64,000 nucleotides of DNA from Ruegeria atlantica (GCF_013032455.1 NZ_WQCF01000006.1:186001-250000); one strand, 5' to 3'. Shown: positions 19,768 to 28,840, counted from the first letter of the stretch. The notes: a model not told the origin generated them from the sequence alone. Made by a program: numbers and translations.

Positions 19768-21075
19768 CTAGTCATCGCTTTGCAGGCTGTTGGGATCGAA
19801 AGCCCCACCGAAGCCGCCATTGCCGGCAGGCGGCGTTTCGGGTTCCGCTTCGCCCTCATCGCTGTCACCGCCCAAGGCATTCGGTGCAAACACGTTGCCG
19901 AAACCAGAGTTATTGGTGCCGGTATCTGGCTCTGCTTCTTCCTCGGTTGATCCAGGTTGTAGATCACCGGGCTCAAACACGCCTTCGAAGCGCTGTTTGC
20001 GTTCCTCCTCGCGTCGTAAGCGCTGTTCTTCCCGTTGCTTACGCAACTCTTGAATGCGCTGCTCCGCCTCAAGCTGCTTTTGCTCTTTGACGTTGGCGAT
20101 GCATTGACCCGGATCATAGGCGGTCGCTGTACCAACAACGGTGATAGTGGCGACGGCAAAAACGACCAGCAGAACTGCGGCCATGTTACCTGCGAAAAAG
20201 CTGGGCAGCTTGATCTTGCCAGCCAACTCCTCAACGGTTGCTTGTTTGCGCGCAGCAGCCACCAATTCCTGACGTTTCAGCTTGGCCTCATTCAACAGCG
20301 CAAAGAATACGGTCAGCGCCACGATGATGAAGGCCAGCGCCGAAATCGACGGCGTGATGCCATAACGCACCTTCTGCGCCAGTTCGATGGTTAGCGTTGG
20401 GTATCCCCCGAAAGTAAAGGTGGTGGTGTTGTAGTTCTCGAACGAGGCGAGAAACGCCAGCACCGCCGCCGAAGCAATCGCCGGGCGCATGAACGGCAAC
20501 AGGATTTTGCGGAACGCCTGCGCGTGGGAGGCACCCAGATCCAGCGCCGCCTCGGTCAAGGCAATGTCATAGCGCTGCAGCCGTGCCACCAACACCAGCA
20601 TGCAATAGCTGGCGATAAAGGTGGACTGGCCGATCACCGTCAGGAAAATCCCGTTTGACAGCACACTATCCGCGCCCAGCCCCAGCATACGATTGATCCG
20701 ATCCCAGAACACCAGCGTCGAGATACCCAAAACCACGCCGGGGATCAGGATCGGAGCGATGATGATCGTGTAGTAGGTCGCGCGCAGTTTGGGCCAAATC
20801 TGCGTCAGCATCAGCGCGCCCGCCAGACCCATCGCGACCGACAGAACAACCGTTCCGGCCCCGATGATCAGTGAGTTCTTGATGCCGTTCAGGATACGTT
20901 GATCCTGAAACAACTCGCCAAACCACTGGAAGGTCAGGCATTCCCACGGCGTCATCCTCGGGAAAGCCGAAGAGTTGAACGCAGTGACCGACATGATCAC
21001 TAGCGGGCCCAGCAGGTACAGGAAGAAGATGACCAGATAGACCCAGATGCTTACACGAAGGAAGGAATTGTTCAT
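19768..21075 (-). CDS. Polyamine-type ABC transporter permease (PotC-like) with coiled-coil and repeat tail
   Basis: The first ~265 residues are an ordinary PotC/YdcV-type permease with six transmembrane segments and an EAA loop near 175-195 (EAALDLGASHAQAFRKILLP). The protein is 435 residues, about 150 longer than usual. The extension holds a further transmembrane segment (about 296-317), a highly charged Glu/Arg/Gln coiled coil (about 328-363), and an acidic low-complexity tail with three copies of an F-x-x-x-F-x-P-x-x-L motif at 363-372, 392-401 and 422-431. The tail's function is unknown. The gene overlaps the upstream permease by 4 bp and ends the operon. Confidence 0.9.
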   Translation of the reverse strand: MNNSFLRVSIWVYLVIFFLYLLGPLVIMSVTAFNSSAFPRMTPWECLTFQWFGELFQDQRILNGIKNSLIIGAGTVVLSVAMGLAGALMLTQIWPKLRATYYTIIIAPILIPGVVLGISTLVFWDRINRMLGLGADSVLSNGIFLTVIGQSTFIASYCMLVLVARLQRYDIALTEAALDLGASHAQAFRKILLPFMRPAIASAAVLAFLASFENYNTTTFTFGGYPTLTIELAQKVRYGITPSISALAFIIVALTVFFALLNEAKLKRQELVAAARKQATVEELAGKIKLPSFFAGNMAAVLLVVFAVATITVVGTATAYDPGQCIANVKEQKQLEAEQRIQELRKQREEQRLRREEERKQRFEGVFEPGDLQPGSTEEEAEPDTGTNNSGFGNVFAPNALGGDSDEGEAEPETPPAGNGGFGGAFDPNSLQSDD

Positions 21076-21992
21076 TTCCCGATATCCCCCATGTTCACCT
21101 TGAACACGCGCATCATTGCCAGCACGAACAGGATACAGGTCACCAGTAGCACGATGGCGTAGGCGGCGCCCTGCGGCCAGTCGTTATTGTCGTTGAACTG
21201 TTGATAGATCAGTTGCGTGAACCAAAGCGACGACGGCCCGCCCAGAATCTGGGGTGCGGCCAGCGCACCGGCGGACAGCATGAACACCATTGTACAACCA
21301 GAGCTGATACCCGGCTTTGCGTAAGGAATGACCACACGCCAATGAATCCGCCACCAGGGCGCACCCAGATCACGCGCGGCCTCAATCTGGTTTTTGTCGA
21401 GACTTTCGATCACGTTGTACATCGGGAAGATCATCAGCAAAATGTAGGCATATCCCAGACCCGCATAGAGCGCGATGTCGTTGCGGATGAAGTCAAACGG
21501 CGTATCCCATATGCCCAGACCCATGAACAGGGTGTTCAGCACTCCGGTCTCACCAAAGATGATCCGCAGAGCAAACGCCCGCAGGATCTCGTTGATCCAG
21601 TAGGGAATGATCAACATGATCGCGAAGATGCGGATATGATTGCCCTTCGATTGCCCCAAATAATAGGCAATCGGATAACAGAGAATCAGGTTAAAGATCG
21701 TGACGCAGACCGCCGCCAGCAATGTCCGGAAAAAGACGCGTAGATCGACGGCATTATAATCCTGACTGCCGCCTTCAGGTCCGTAGATCAGGTATTTGTA
21801 GTTCTCAAGCGTATACACGTCCTTTGGCCCGCCGATCTCTGGCGGCGGCAGGTTCGGACGGAACGAGAAATCAAGCATCGACAGCTGCGGCAGGATGATC
21901 AGGCCGATCGTCCAGAACAGAACCAGGCCAAGGATTGCCAACCCCATGCCGGTGCCGTTGCGGTTTAGGAATTCTTTCAGAAACTTGGGCAT
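21072..21992 (-). CDS. Polyamine-type ABC transporter permease (PotB-like)
   Basis: An inner-membrane permease of 306 residues with about six transmembrane segments and an EAA loop (EAARDLGAPWWRIHWRVVIP). It pairs with the PotC-like subunit, whose start overlaps its stop. GAGGG lies upstream of the ATG at 21992. Transporters of this class take up spermidine, putrescine and other small cationic or amino compounds; the substrate is not evident from sequence. Confidence 0.92.
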   Translation of the reverse strand: MPKFLKEFLNRNGTGMGLAILGLVLFWTIGLIILPQLSMLDFSFRPNLPPPEIGGPKDVYTLENYKYLIYGPEGGSQDYNAVDLRVFFRTLLAAVCVTIFNLILCYPIAYYLGQSKGNHIRIFAIMLIIPYWINEILRAFALRIIFGETGVLNTLFMGLGIWDTPFDFIRNDIALYAGLGYAYILLMIFPMYNVIESLDKNQIEAARDLGAPWWRIHWRVVIPYAKPGISSGCTMVFMLSAGALAAPQILGGPSSLWFTQLIYQQFNDNNDWPQGAAYAIVLLVTCILFVLAMMRVFKVNMGDIGK

Positions 21993-22005
21993 GTGTCAGA
22001 CCCTC

Positions 22006-23118
22006 TTATTCCGCTGCCAGCTCACCCGCAGGAACCAGAACCGCGTTATGGGTTTCGTATTCCAGCGTGATGTTCTGCCCGGTATGATCCTGAAAGGACT
22101 GACCGTGGTTCGGGATCGACACTTTGATTTCCTTACCGCCTTCTCCTTCCGTGAAGATGTTGAAGACGTTGCCTTCGAATTCTTCGTGGTTCACGCGCGC
22201 GGTGACGAAATGGTCACCCGTCGCGCCATCGGGGGCGATGGCAAAGGCTTCGGGGCGGATGAACATCATGGCGTCATCGCCCTCTTTCATTTTGCCCTGA
22301 TTGGCAGTCGAAATGCGCGCCACCAGATCGCCCGAACGGTTCGTTGCAATCATCGCCTCATTGCCCATGACCTGCTTGACTTTGCCACGGAACACGTTGT
22401 TTTCGCCTACGAACGAGGCCGCGAAGGCGGTATTGGGGTCATTATAGATCGTCTTGCCGTCGGCTATCTGGTCGATCACCCCGGCCCGCATGACGGCAAT
22501 GTTGTCCGACATCGTCAGCGCTTCGCCCTGATCGTGAGTGATGTAGATGAATGTAATGCCAACGCGCTGCTGTATTTCACGCAGCTCGGTCCGCATGTGC
22601 TGGCGCAGTTTTAGGTCCAGCGCTGACAGCGGTTCGTCCAGCAAAAGCACATCCGGTTCCGCACAGAGGGCACGGGCAATCGCCACCCGCTGACGTTGAC
22701 CGCCCGACAATTCGCTGGGCAGTTTGTCGCCCTGCCCCGGTAATGCGATCATATCCAGCAGTTCATCAGCGCGTTTACGGCGCTGTGCGGCGCTGGCCCC
22801 TTTGATTTCCATCGAGAACGTGATGTTTTCCCACACTTTCATCAGCGGGAACAAAGCAAGGTTCTGGAAAATCAGTGCTGTCGGGCGCTTGTTCGGGCCG
22901 ATACCCTGCATATCGTTGCCGCCGATCAGAACCCGGCCTTCACTGGGGTCAAGAAAGCCCGACACGGCACGCAGGATCGTTGTCTTGCCGCAACCCGAGG
23001 GCCCAAGGAACGAAAAGAAATCGCCTCCGTTGATGTTCACATTTGCGTCTCGCACGGCGACAAAATCGCCGAAGCGGATCCACAGGTTTTCCAGATCTAC
23101 ACCGACCCCTGCACTCAT
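22006..23118 (-). CDS. Polyamine-type ABC transporter ATP-binding protein (PotA-like)
   Basis: A 370-residue ATPase with Walker A GPSGCGKT at 39-46, LSGGQ at 137-141, Walker B ending DEP at 161-163, and a C-terminal TOBE-type domain. I set the start at 23118 (MSAGVG), which has GGAGATACC upstream; the longer frame from 23166 adds 16 residues unlike the family. It is the second gene of the transporter operon, 13 bp before the PotB-like gene. Confidence 0.93.
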   Translation of the reverse strand: MSAGVGVDLENLWIRFGDFVAVRDANVNINGGDFFSFLGPSGCGKTTILRAVSGFLDPSEGRVLIGGNDMQGIGPNKRPTALIFQNLALFPLMKVWENITFSMEIKGASAAQRRKRADELLDMIALPGQGDKLPSELSGGQRQRVAIARALCAEPDVLLLDEPLSALDLKLRQHMRTELREIQQRVGITFIYITHDQGEALTMSDNIAVMRAGVIDQIADGKTIYNDPNTAFAASFVGENNVFRGKVKQVMGNEAMIATNRSGDLVARISTANQGKMKEGDDAMMFIRPEAFAIAPDGATGDHFVTARVNHEEFEGNVFNIFTEGEGGKEIKVSIPNHGQSFQDHTGQNITLEYETHNAVLVPAGELAAE

Positions 23119-23198
23119 CTTTGGTATCTCCGTATGGCGCGGTGGCTGGCCGCACCGAAATAACATCTGTCACGCCTGAGTGGCGTGCAGGTGGAAAG

Positions 23199-23220
23199 CC
23201 CCCCGCACAATGGCGGAGGG
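23199..23220 (-). other. Stem-loop after the transporter binding-protein gene
   Basis: CCCCCCGC and GCGGAGGG pair with one mismatch around a 6-nt loop, 16 bp past the binding-protein stop. There is no strong U-tract. It probably protects the binding-protein message or partly stops transcription into the ATPase gene. Confidence 0.45.
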
Positions 23221-23236
23221 CGTCGAGTAAAAGCGA

Positions 23237-24361
23237 TCAGGCGCTTTTGAACTTGTTGACGAACTCTGTCCGGGTTTCCGCATACCACGGAGCTTCGGCT
23301 GGCCATGGATTGAGGTTGGCCAGCGAGTCACCCGGATAGGCCTCGGCAAAGTTCTTTTTGTAGGTGTCGCCAGAATACTGATCGGCCCCCAGAACAGGCG
23401 AGTTATAGCCGTGGCTGTCGATCGCGACACCGGCCGGTTTCGCCTGATAGGCGAAGTCGATGAAGGCATAAATCTGATCGATGTTGGCTGCGCCCGAGGG
23501 AATGGACATACCGTCCACCCATGCCATCGCACCTTCGATCGGAGCCTGATAGTGTACAGGCTCACCTGCGGATTTCAGCGCCAGCGGCGGGCCATCCCAA
23601 GTCTGACCAACTACCACACCTTCGTTCAGCAGGCCGTTCTTCTGGGTATCCGCGTCATTCCAGATCAACTTGATCCGGCTTTTGCGTTCGATGCACCAGT
23701 CGGTAATCTGACCCCAGACCTTGCGCATAGTCTCTTCGTCGCCATAAGCAGCCCAGACAGAGCCAGGCTCCATCTCACCCGCGCGCTCCATATAAAGACC
23801 CGCGCCCAGCATCATGGAATGCGCGCGCCCCATGGTTTTGCCCGCGTTTTCTTCGGACCAGACGTCGCCATAAGATGGTGCGTCACCTTCCGGCAGCCAC
23901 AGGTCAGTGCGGTATGCAATACCTTCGGTGCCCCAGATATGTGGCAGCCAGTGCACGCCGGAACCGCCAAAGTTCCAAGCATCGGTACCAATCGCCGCCA
24001 TGGCAGGGTTCACCAGATCAATCGGAACCTTGTTCATGTCGAACGGTTGCAGCAGTTCCAGCGGCTCCCACTGCAAAGAGCGGTTGTTGGTCGGCGAAAC
24101 GATGTCAAAGCCCTGACCTTTGGTCGCCTTCATCTTGTTGATGATTTCTTCGTTCGAGCCGATACCGGTGTAATTTACCTTGATCCCGGTCAGGGTCTCG
24201 AATTCCTCAATGAAGCTGGGCGGCAGGTAATCCGACCACATCAGAATGTTGATCTCACCCGAAGAGGCCAGAGCGCTTTTGCTGTAAAGCGGCGCCGCCA
24301 GAGCAGCAGCCCCCGCACCTTTTAGCACCGTGCGTCTGGAAAGAGTCTTCCGTTCAACCAT
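23237..24361 (-). CDS. Polyamine-type ABC transporter substrate-binding protein (PotD/PotF-like), Tat signal
   Basis: A periplasmic binding protein of 374 residues. The N-terminus carries a twin-arginine signal (SRRTVLKG followed by an Ala-rich segment), so it is probably exported folded through Tat. The mature part begins like PotD/PotF proteins (EINILMWSDYLPPSFIEEF). I prefer the start at 24361 (MVERK), which has GGGAG at proper distance, over the ATG at 24376, which has none. It heads the operon of ATPase and two permeases. Confidence 0.9.
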   Translation of the reverse strand: MVERKTLSRRTVLKGAGAAALAAPLYSKSALASSGEINILMWSDYLPPSFIEEFETLTGIKVNYTGIGSNEEIINKMKATKGQGFDIVSPTNNRSLQWEPLELLQPFDMNKVPIDLVNPAMAAIGTDAWNFGGSGVHWLPHIWGTEGIAYRTDLWLPEGDAPSYGDVWSEENAGKTMGRAHSMMLGAGLYMERAGEMEPGSVWAAYGDEETMRKVWGQITDWCIERKSRIKLIWNDADTQKNGLLNEGVVVGQTWDGPPLALKSAGEPVHYQAPIEGAMAWVDGMSIPSGAANIDQIYAFIDFAYQAKPAGVAIDSHGYNSPVLGADQYSGDTYKKNFAEAYPGDSLANLNPWPAEAPWYAETRTEFVNKFKSA

Positions 24362-24718
24362 AATCGATTCTCCCATTATTGGCCTAAGTTGCTTTTTTTG
24401 TTTGATGTCACGCTAGAGCTTTGTGGCGCGCCTGTCAGTCCAAAAATGACCACACCCTTCCCTAAGTTGCTTTATCAATCCTCCACTTAACCAGCAGGAG
24501 GATCAGCAAATCTGCCTTGGCCGAACCCTGGATGCCATCCACAGCATCTCGATCAGTAGGGAATTCGTTATTTCGAGTTATGTCAGATTTTCTTCGAGCA
24601 CATTTCAGTCAAAATGCTCAAAAAATCGCTTGAAATGGCCAATGATACCGCTAACACCTAGTATGCAGACGGACGAACTGATAGTTGGCCGTTCAATCGG
24701 CCCAAACAGGTTTTGACC
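24362..24718. promoter_or_regulatory. Divergent intergenic region with a 13-bp direct repeat
   Basis: This 357-bp gap separates the transporter operon (minus) from the GH1-glucokinase gene (plus), so promoters for both must lie here. It holds two identical 13-bp copies of CCTAAGTTGCTTT at 24383-24395 and 24461-24473, 78 bp apart, and a wide inverted repeat CATTTCA/TGAAATG at 24601-24607 and 24631-24637. No gene of credible length is seen in it. The repeats are candidate binding sites for an unknown regulator. Confidence 0.55.
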
Positions 24719-26803
24719 ATGAAATACACCCGCTCTGATTTTCCCAGAGACTTTCTCTTTGGCGTCGCAGCCTCGACCAAACAGAATCTCGACATGATGC
24801 GTGAGGCGGGAGTTGATTGTTTTAAATTTCCGATCAGCTGGGGGAAGGTATTACCCGAAGGACGTGGCGAGGTGAGCCAGTCGGGCTTGGACGCTTACGA
24901 TAGGCTGGTTGATGCGCTGCTAGCACGTGGCATCCGCCCTTGTGCGACTCTGTCTAACGGAGAACTGCCACCGACACTGGGTGACTTAGGTGGTTGGCGA
25001 AATCGGGATATTGCGGGTTGGTTCGCTGATTTCACCGAGATCGTCATGAGCCGAATTGGCGACCGGATGTTTAGTGCGGCACCGATCAGCCTGCCAACAC
25101 AGGTAAACCGGTTGAATCTTGGTGACTGCCGCCGCACCACCGCCCGTGCGATGCACCACTTGTTGTTGGCCCATGGACGAGGCATTGACGCAATGCGTAA
25201 CCTCGGCATGTCCAACCTGGGTGTAGAACTCGATCTTGATTGGTTAGATCCCGCCAATGACACCTCTGAGGACAATTCACTCCTCACCCTGGTCGACAAC
25301 CGTCACGCTCGGCTGTTCCTGAGCGGTGTATTCAACAACACCTACCCCATAAATGAACTTGCCGATCTGGAATCGCACCTTCCGACTGGCTGGCAGGAAG
25401 ATTTTGGCAACATCGGACAGCCCGTCGACTGGTGTGGCCTCACCTGTTTCAGCCGCGCTCAAACCGACCTCTCGGCACGGGTTCCTTTCCTAACTCAGAT
25501 GTGGCAGGAGTTCAGCCGTGAACTGCCTATCTTCGTGACTGTAAATGAAATAATCGGTTCCAACCATGAAAAGGTTGATCGCCTTAACCACCACCTAGCG
25601 GCAACAAAAAGTGCGTTGGAACAAGGAGCGCCGGTTAAAGGTTACTTTGTCGGGCACCTCTCCGGAAATGTAGACGGTGCCGGATGTGGCAAAGATAGAT
25701 TTGCTCCGGAAGGTTTGGAATCTGACCTGCCAAACCCGGAACTAACAGCCACATTTGACACTCTGAAAACGGCTTTGTCGGGCGGCTCAGTCTCCTTGCC
25801 TTTGGCACAGCCGGTTGGAGCGTTGCAAAAACACTGGGATCTGGTTGCGGATATTGGCGGCACAAACACCCGGTTGGGCGTGATCACAGACGGAACGTTA
25901 AACGAATTGCGCAAATATCCGACCGGCAGCTTGCCTGAGCTTTTGGACGCATTTCATACCTTACGCGACGAAATTGGCACCAACCCGCGCGCTGTCGTGG
26001 CGGCCGGCGCGGGCCCGGTGAACAACGGAACAATCCGGCTTACGAATGCTCAGCTCGATCTCTCAGAAGACGATATTGCTAAGGCCACAGGCGCACAGCA
26101 TACATTTGTAATCAATGACTTCACGGCTGCAGCGTGGTCAGTGGCCGAGATCACCAGCGATGATGTCGAGGTTTTGCAGGGCGCCAAGGCACCGCCTTCG
26201 GGAACACGGCTTGTTGTGGGTCCCGGCACTGGTCTGGGTGTCGGGGCACTGTTGTATTCCGAAGGTCGCTATCACACCGCATCCGGCGAAGGGGGACATA
26301 TCGGGCTTTCGCCACGCCATGTCGACGAGGTCGAGATTTTCAAGGCGGCCCGTCATATCGCCCCGGAATGCTTCTTTGATGACACCTTGGTCCTTGAGGC
26401 TGAAATGTTCCTGAGCGGCACAGGCCTGCCGATCCTCTATCAGGCTGCCGGGATGGCTGCGGGTCAGTCTAATGTGCCCGTCCGCAGCGCGAGAGACATA
26501 CTTGAGGACGCTCGCGCACAGGCCGATCCAATTGCAGAAAAAGCCGCGCATATGTTCACCACCCATCTTGGGGCAGTCATGGGAGACCTATCTGTGGTCC
26601 TCATGCCGGTGGGAGGCGTGTTCCTTGTTGGCGGCGTGGCCGAGAAAAACCGCTGGCTGTTCAAGGATGCTTTCCGTGATGCCTTCAACGCTGGTGGACG
26701 GTTCAGTGATTTACGGCGGTCGATGAACCTTTATGTGTCCGAACAGCATGAATTTGGTATTGTTGGCGCTAACAATTTCTGCAAAAGTGCGCTCGCGCGG
26801 TAA
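24719..26803 (+). CDS. Degenerate GH1 domain fused to glucokinase
   Basis: One 694-residue reading frame with two parts. Residues ~1-325 resemble a family 1 beta-glucosidase (FPRDFLFGVAAS, FPISWGKVLPEGRG, GLDAYDRLVDALLARGI, GGWRNRDI, GYFVG), but the catalytic elements are gone: the TLNEP segment reads as SAAPIS, the TENG nucleophile motif as TVNE, LYHWDLP as LSNGELP, and about 45 residues of the first catalytic loop are deleted. Residues ~374-694 are a complete Glk-type glucokinase with DIGGTNTRLG near 378, the catalytic Asp467 in VINDFT, VGPGTGLG near 500 and GEGGHIGL near 525. The kinase part should phosphorylate glucose; the GH1 part probably binds sugar without cleaving it. ATG 24719 has AGG upstream; a TTG at 24713 is less likely. 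Confidence 0.85.
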   Translation: MKYTRSDFPRDFLFGVAASTKQNLDMMREAGVDCFKFPISWGKVLPEGRGEVSQSGLDAYDRLVDALLARGIRPCATLSNGELPPTLGDLGGWRNRDIAGWFADFTEIVMSRIGDRMFSAAPISLPTQVNRLNLGDCRRTTARAMHHLLLAHGRGIDAMRNLGMSNLGVELDLDWLDPANDTSEDNSLLTLVDNRHARLFLSGVFNNTYPINELADLESHLPTGWQEDFGNIGQPVDWCGLTCFSRAQTDLSARVPFLTQMWQEFSRELPIFVTVNEIIGSNHEKVDRLNHHLAATKSALEQGAPVKGYFVGHLSGNVDGAGCGKDRFAPEGLESDLPNPELTATFDTLKTALSGGSVSLPLAQPVGALQKHWDLVADIGGTNTRLGVITDGTLNELRKYPTGSLPELLDAFHTLRDEIGTNPRAVVAAGAGPVNNGTIRLTNAQLDLSEDDIAKATGAQHTFVINDFTAAAWSVAEITSDDVEVLQGAKAPPSGTRLVVGPGTGLGVGALLYSEGRYHTASGEGGHIGLSPRHVDEVEIFKAARHIAPECFFDDTLVLEAEMFLSGTGLPILYQAAGMAAGQSNVPVRSARDILEDARAQADPIAEKAAHMFTTHLGAVMGDLSVVLMPVGGVFLVGGVAEKNRWLFKDAFRDAFNAGGRFSDLRRSMNLYVSEQHEFGIVGANNFCKSALAR

Positions 26804-26842
26804 ACTGACCGCCTGATCCCTAGAAACAGAAAGGACCACGGC

Positions 26843-27769
26843 ATGATCCTATGCTGCGGTGAAGCCCTGATCGACATGATCGCTGCCCCAACGGTTTCGG
26901 GCGGGGAAGGCTTTGTGCCCCATTCCGGTGGGGCCATCTTCAACACGGCCATTGCGCTTGGGCGGCTGGGGGCTCCGGTCGGACTGCTGGCGGGTCTGTC
27001 GTCGGACATGTTTGGTGAACAACTGGAAGACAGCTTGAAGACCAGCCACGTGGATGCCAGTCATGTGATCCGCTCGGACCGTCCCACGACATTGGCGTTT
27101 GTTAAACTAAAGGACGGGCACGCAACCTACAGCTTCATGGATCAGAATTCGGCAGGCCGGATGCTGATGCCCGAGGACATGCCAGGGCATTTGCCCGCTG
27201 TTTCCGCGCTCTATTTTGGCGGGATCAGCTTGGCCTGCGAGCCCTGCGCAGATGCCTTTGCCGCATTGCTGGATCGCCACGGAGGCGACCGCGCCGTGAT
27301 GATCGACCCGAATATCCGACCAGATTTTATCAAACATCAAACCCGATATCGCACCCGGCTGAACCGGATGATCGCTCAGGCCGACATCGTGAAAGTCTCG
27401 GACGAGGACTTGGATTGGATCGTTCCCGGCCCGAAAACCATCGCCGAAAAAGTACCCCTGCTGCTGCAATCCGGCCCAGCCTTAGTCATTGTGACCCGAG
27501 GCAGCGACGGGGCGTCGGGCTATCTAGCCGACGGGTCAGAAACCGCAATCCCGGTTCAGCGGGTCCAGGTGGTCGATACTGTCGGTGCTGGTGACACCTT
27601 CAACGCTGGTGTTCTGGCGGAACTCGAGCGCGCTGGCCATCTGACCAAATCCAACCTGCGGGCCTTAAGCACTGAAAATCTGCGTACGGCCCTTGCCAAA
27701 GGCGCAGAGGTCGCCGCCATCACTGTATCCCGCGCCGGGGCCAACCCACCTTGGGCGCACGAGCTTTGA
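26843..27769 (+). CDS. PfkB family sugar kinase, probable fructokinase
   Basis: A ribokinase-fold carbohydrate kinase of 308 residues. The N-terminus CCGEALIDM and SGGAIFNTAIALGRLG are typical of fructokinases, and the C-terminal DTVGAGDTFNAG motif carries the catalytic Asp and anion hole. A good AAAGGA Shine-Dalgarno precedes the ATG. It sits between a glucokinase fusion and a lyxose/mannose isomerase-like gene, so it likely phosphorylates fructose made by isomerization. Other ketoses or 2-keto-3-deoxy acids remain possible. Confidence 0.86.
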   Translation: MILCCGEALIDMIAAPTVSGGEGFVPHSGGAIFNTAIALGRLGAPVGLLAGLSSDMFGEQLEDSLKTSHVDASHVIRSDRPTTLAFVKLKDGHATYSFMDQNSAGRMLMPEDMPGHLPAVSALYFGGISLACEPCADAFAALLDRHGGDRAVMIDPNIRPDFIKHQTRYRTRLNRMIAQADIVKVSDEDLDWIVPGPKTIAEKVPLLLQSGPALVIVTRGSDGASGYLADGSETAIPVQRVQVVDTVGAGDTFNAGVLAELERAGHLTKSNLRALSTENLRTALAKGAEVAAITVSRAGANPPWAHEL

Positions 27770-27785
27770 ACCCATAGGGGACAGC

Positions 27786-28457
27786 ATGAAACGTTCTGAC
27801 ATCAACACTATCAAGATCGAGGCCGAAGCCTTTATCCAATCCTTCGGTGCAGTCCTGCCGCCTTTTGCCAACTGGTCCCCAGACCAGATGCGTGATGAAA
27901 AGGCCGCTGGAATCCGAGAGCGCGGGCTGGGTTGGGACATTACCGACTACGGGCAGGGCCGTTTCGACGAACTTGGCCTGTTCCTATTCACTTTGCGCAA
28001 TGGCGACGTGAGTGATCTGAACAACGGTCGGGGGATGCTCTATGCAGAAAAGCTGTTGGTATCGCGAGACAAACAGCTGTCGCCAATGCACCGCCATATC
28101 GTCAAGGCCGAGGACATCATCAACCGGGGCGGTGGCGATCTGGTGATGGAGATCTATGCCTCGGACGCCGAAGGCGGCATCGACCGAGACAATCGGGTTG
28201 TTGTACCCAGCGACGGCTGCCAGGTCACGATCCAACCCGGCGAATTGTTGCGCCTGAAACCTGGTCAGAGCGTCACTCTGATGCCCGGCATCTGGCATGC
28301 CTTCTGGGCAGAAAAGGGCGATTGCCTAATCGGCGAGGTCTCAACTGTCAACGATGACCGCACCGATAATGTGTTCGAGGACCCAATCCCGCGCTTTGCC
28401 ACTATCGAAGAAGACGTCGCGCCTGATTTCTTGCTGGTTTCGGATTACGATACCTGA
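27786..28457 (+). CDS. D-lyxose ketol-isomerase family protein (cupin)
   Basis: A 223-residue cupin of the D-lyxose isomerase family, which interconverts D-lyxose with D-xylulose and, in characterized members, D-mannose with D-fructose. The metal ligands can be seen as His102 and His104 in MHRH, Glu109, and His171 in GIWHAFW. The start at 27786 follows GGGGA; the longer upstream frame lies within the kinase gene. With the fructokinase upstream it could channel mannose to fructose 6-phosphate. Confidence 0.85.
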   Translation: MKRSDINTIKIEAEAFIQSFGAVLPPFANWSPDQMRDEKAAGIRERGLGWDITDYGQGRFDELGLFLFTLRNGDVSDLNNGRGMLYAEKLLVSRDKQLSPMHRHIVKAEDIINRGGGDLVMEIYASDAEGGIDRDNRVVVPSDGCQVTIQPGELLRLKPGQSVTLMPGIWHAFWAEKGDCLIGEVSTVNDDRTDNVFEDPIPRFATIEEDVAPDFLLVSDYDT

Positions 28458-28572
28458 AAAAGATAAGCCCCTTTTCTAAAACCGAAAAATCGAATTAACA
28501 TGGCCCTCGAAACAGGGGTTGAGGTCGCTGCCCTCGCCCCACAGGCAGAAAACTTGTGAGAGGACCGGACCA

Positions 28573-28830
28573 ATGGTTACGAAAGCCGAGCTTGAAGCCG
28601 AAGTCGCCGACCTGCGCCGCCAACTTGCCGAGCAAACCGAAGCCAGGGAAAAGGCTTCGGCGCCTTCGCCACACGATACTATGGCTGACAAGATTGCCGA
28701 GAACATCGACGGCTGGTCCAGTCAACTCGAAGAAGCGCTGACCGAACTGGAAGACCTGCCCCACAAACGGCCAATCTTGTTTGCGCTTGGTATATTTACG
28801 CTTGGCTATCTGCTGGGCCGGTCACGGTAG
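28573..28830 (+). CDS. Small DUF883/ElaB-like membrane-anchored protein
   Basis: An 85-residue protein: an N-terminal charged coiled coil (TKAELEAEVADLRRQLAEQTEA), then a C-terminal hydrophobic segment ending LGYLLGRSR. The layout is that of ElaB/YqjD/DUF883 proteins, which anchor in the inner membrane by the C-terminus and have been linked to ribosomes in stationary phase. GAGAGGA precedes the ATG at 28573. It is paired with a YqjE/holin-like gene 10 bp downstream, as yqjD is with yqjE. Confidence 0.7.
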   Translation: MVTKAELEAEVADLRRQLAEQTEAREKASAPSPHDTMADKIAENIDGWSSQLEEALTELEDLPHKRPILFALGIFTLGYLLGRSR

Positions 28831-28840
28831 GAGCCTGATC

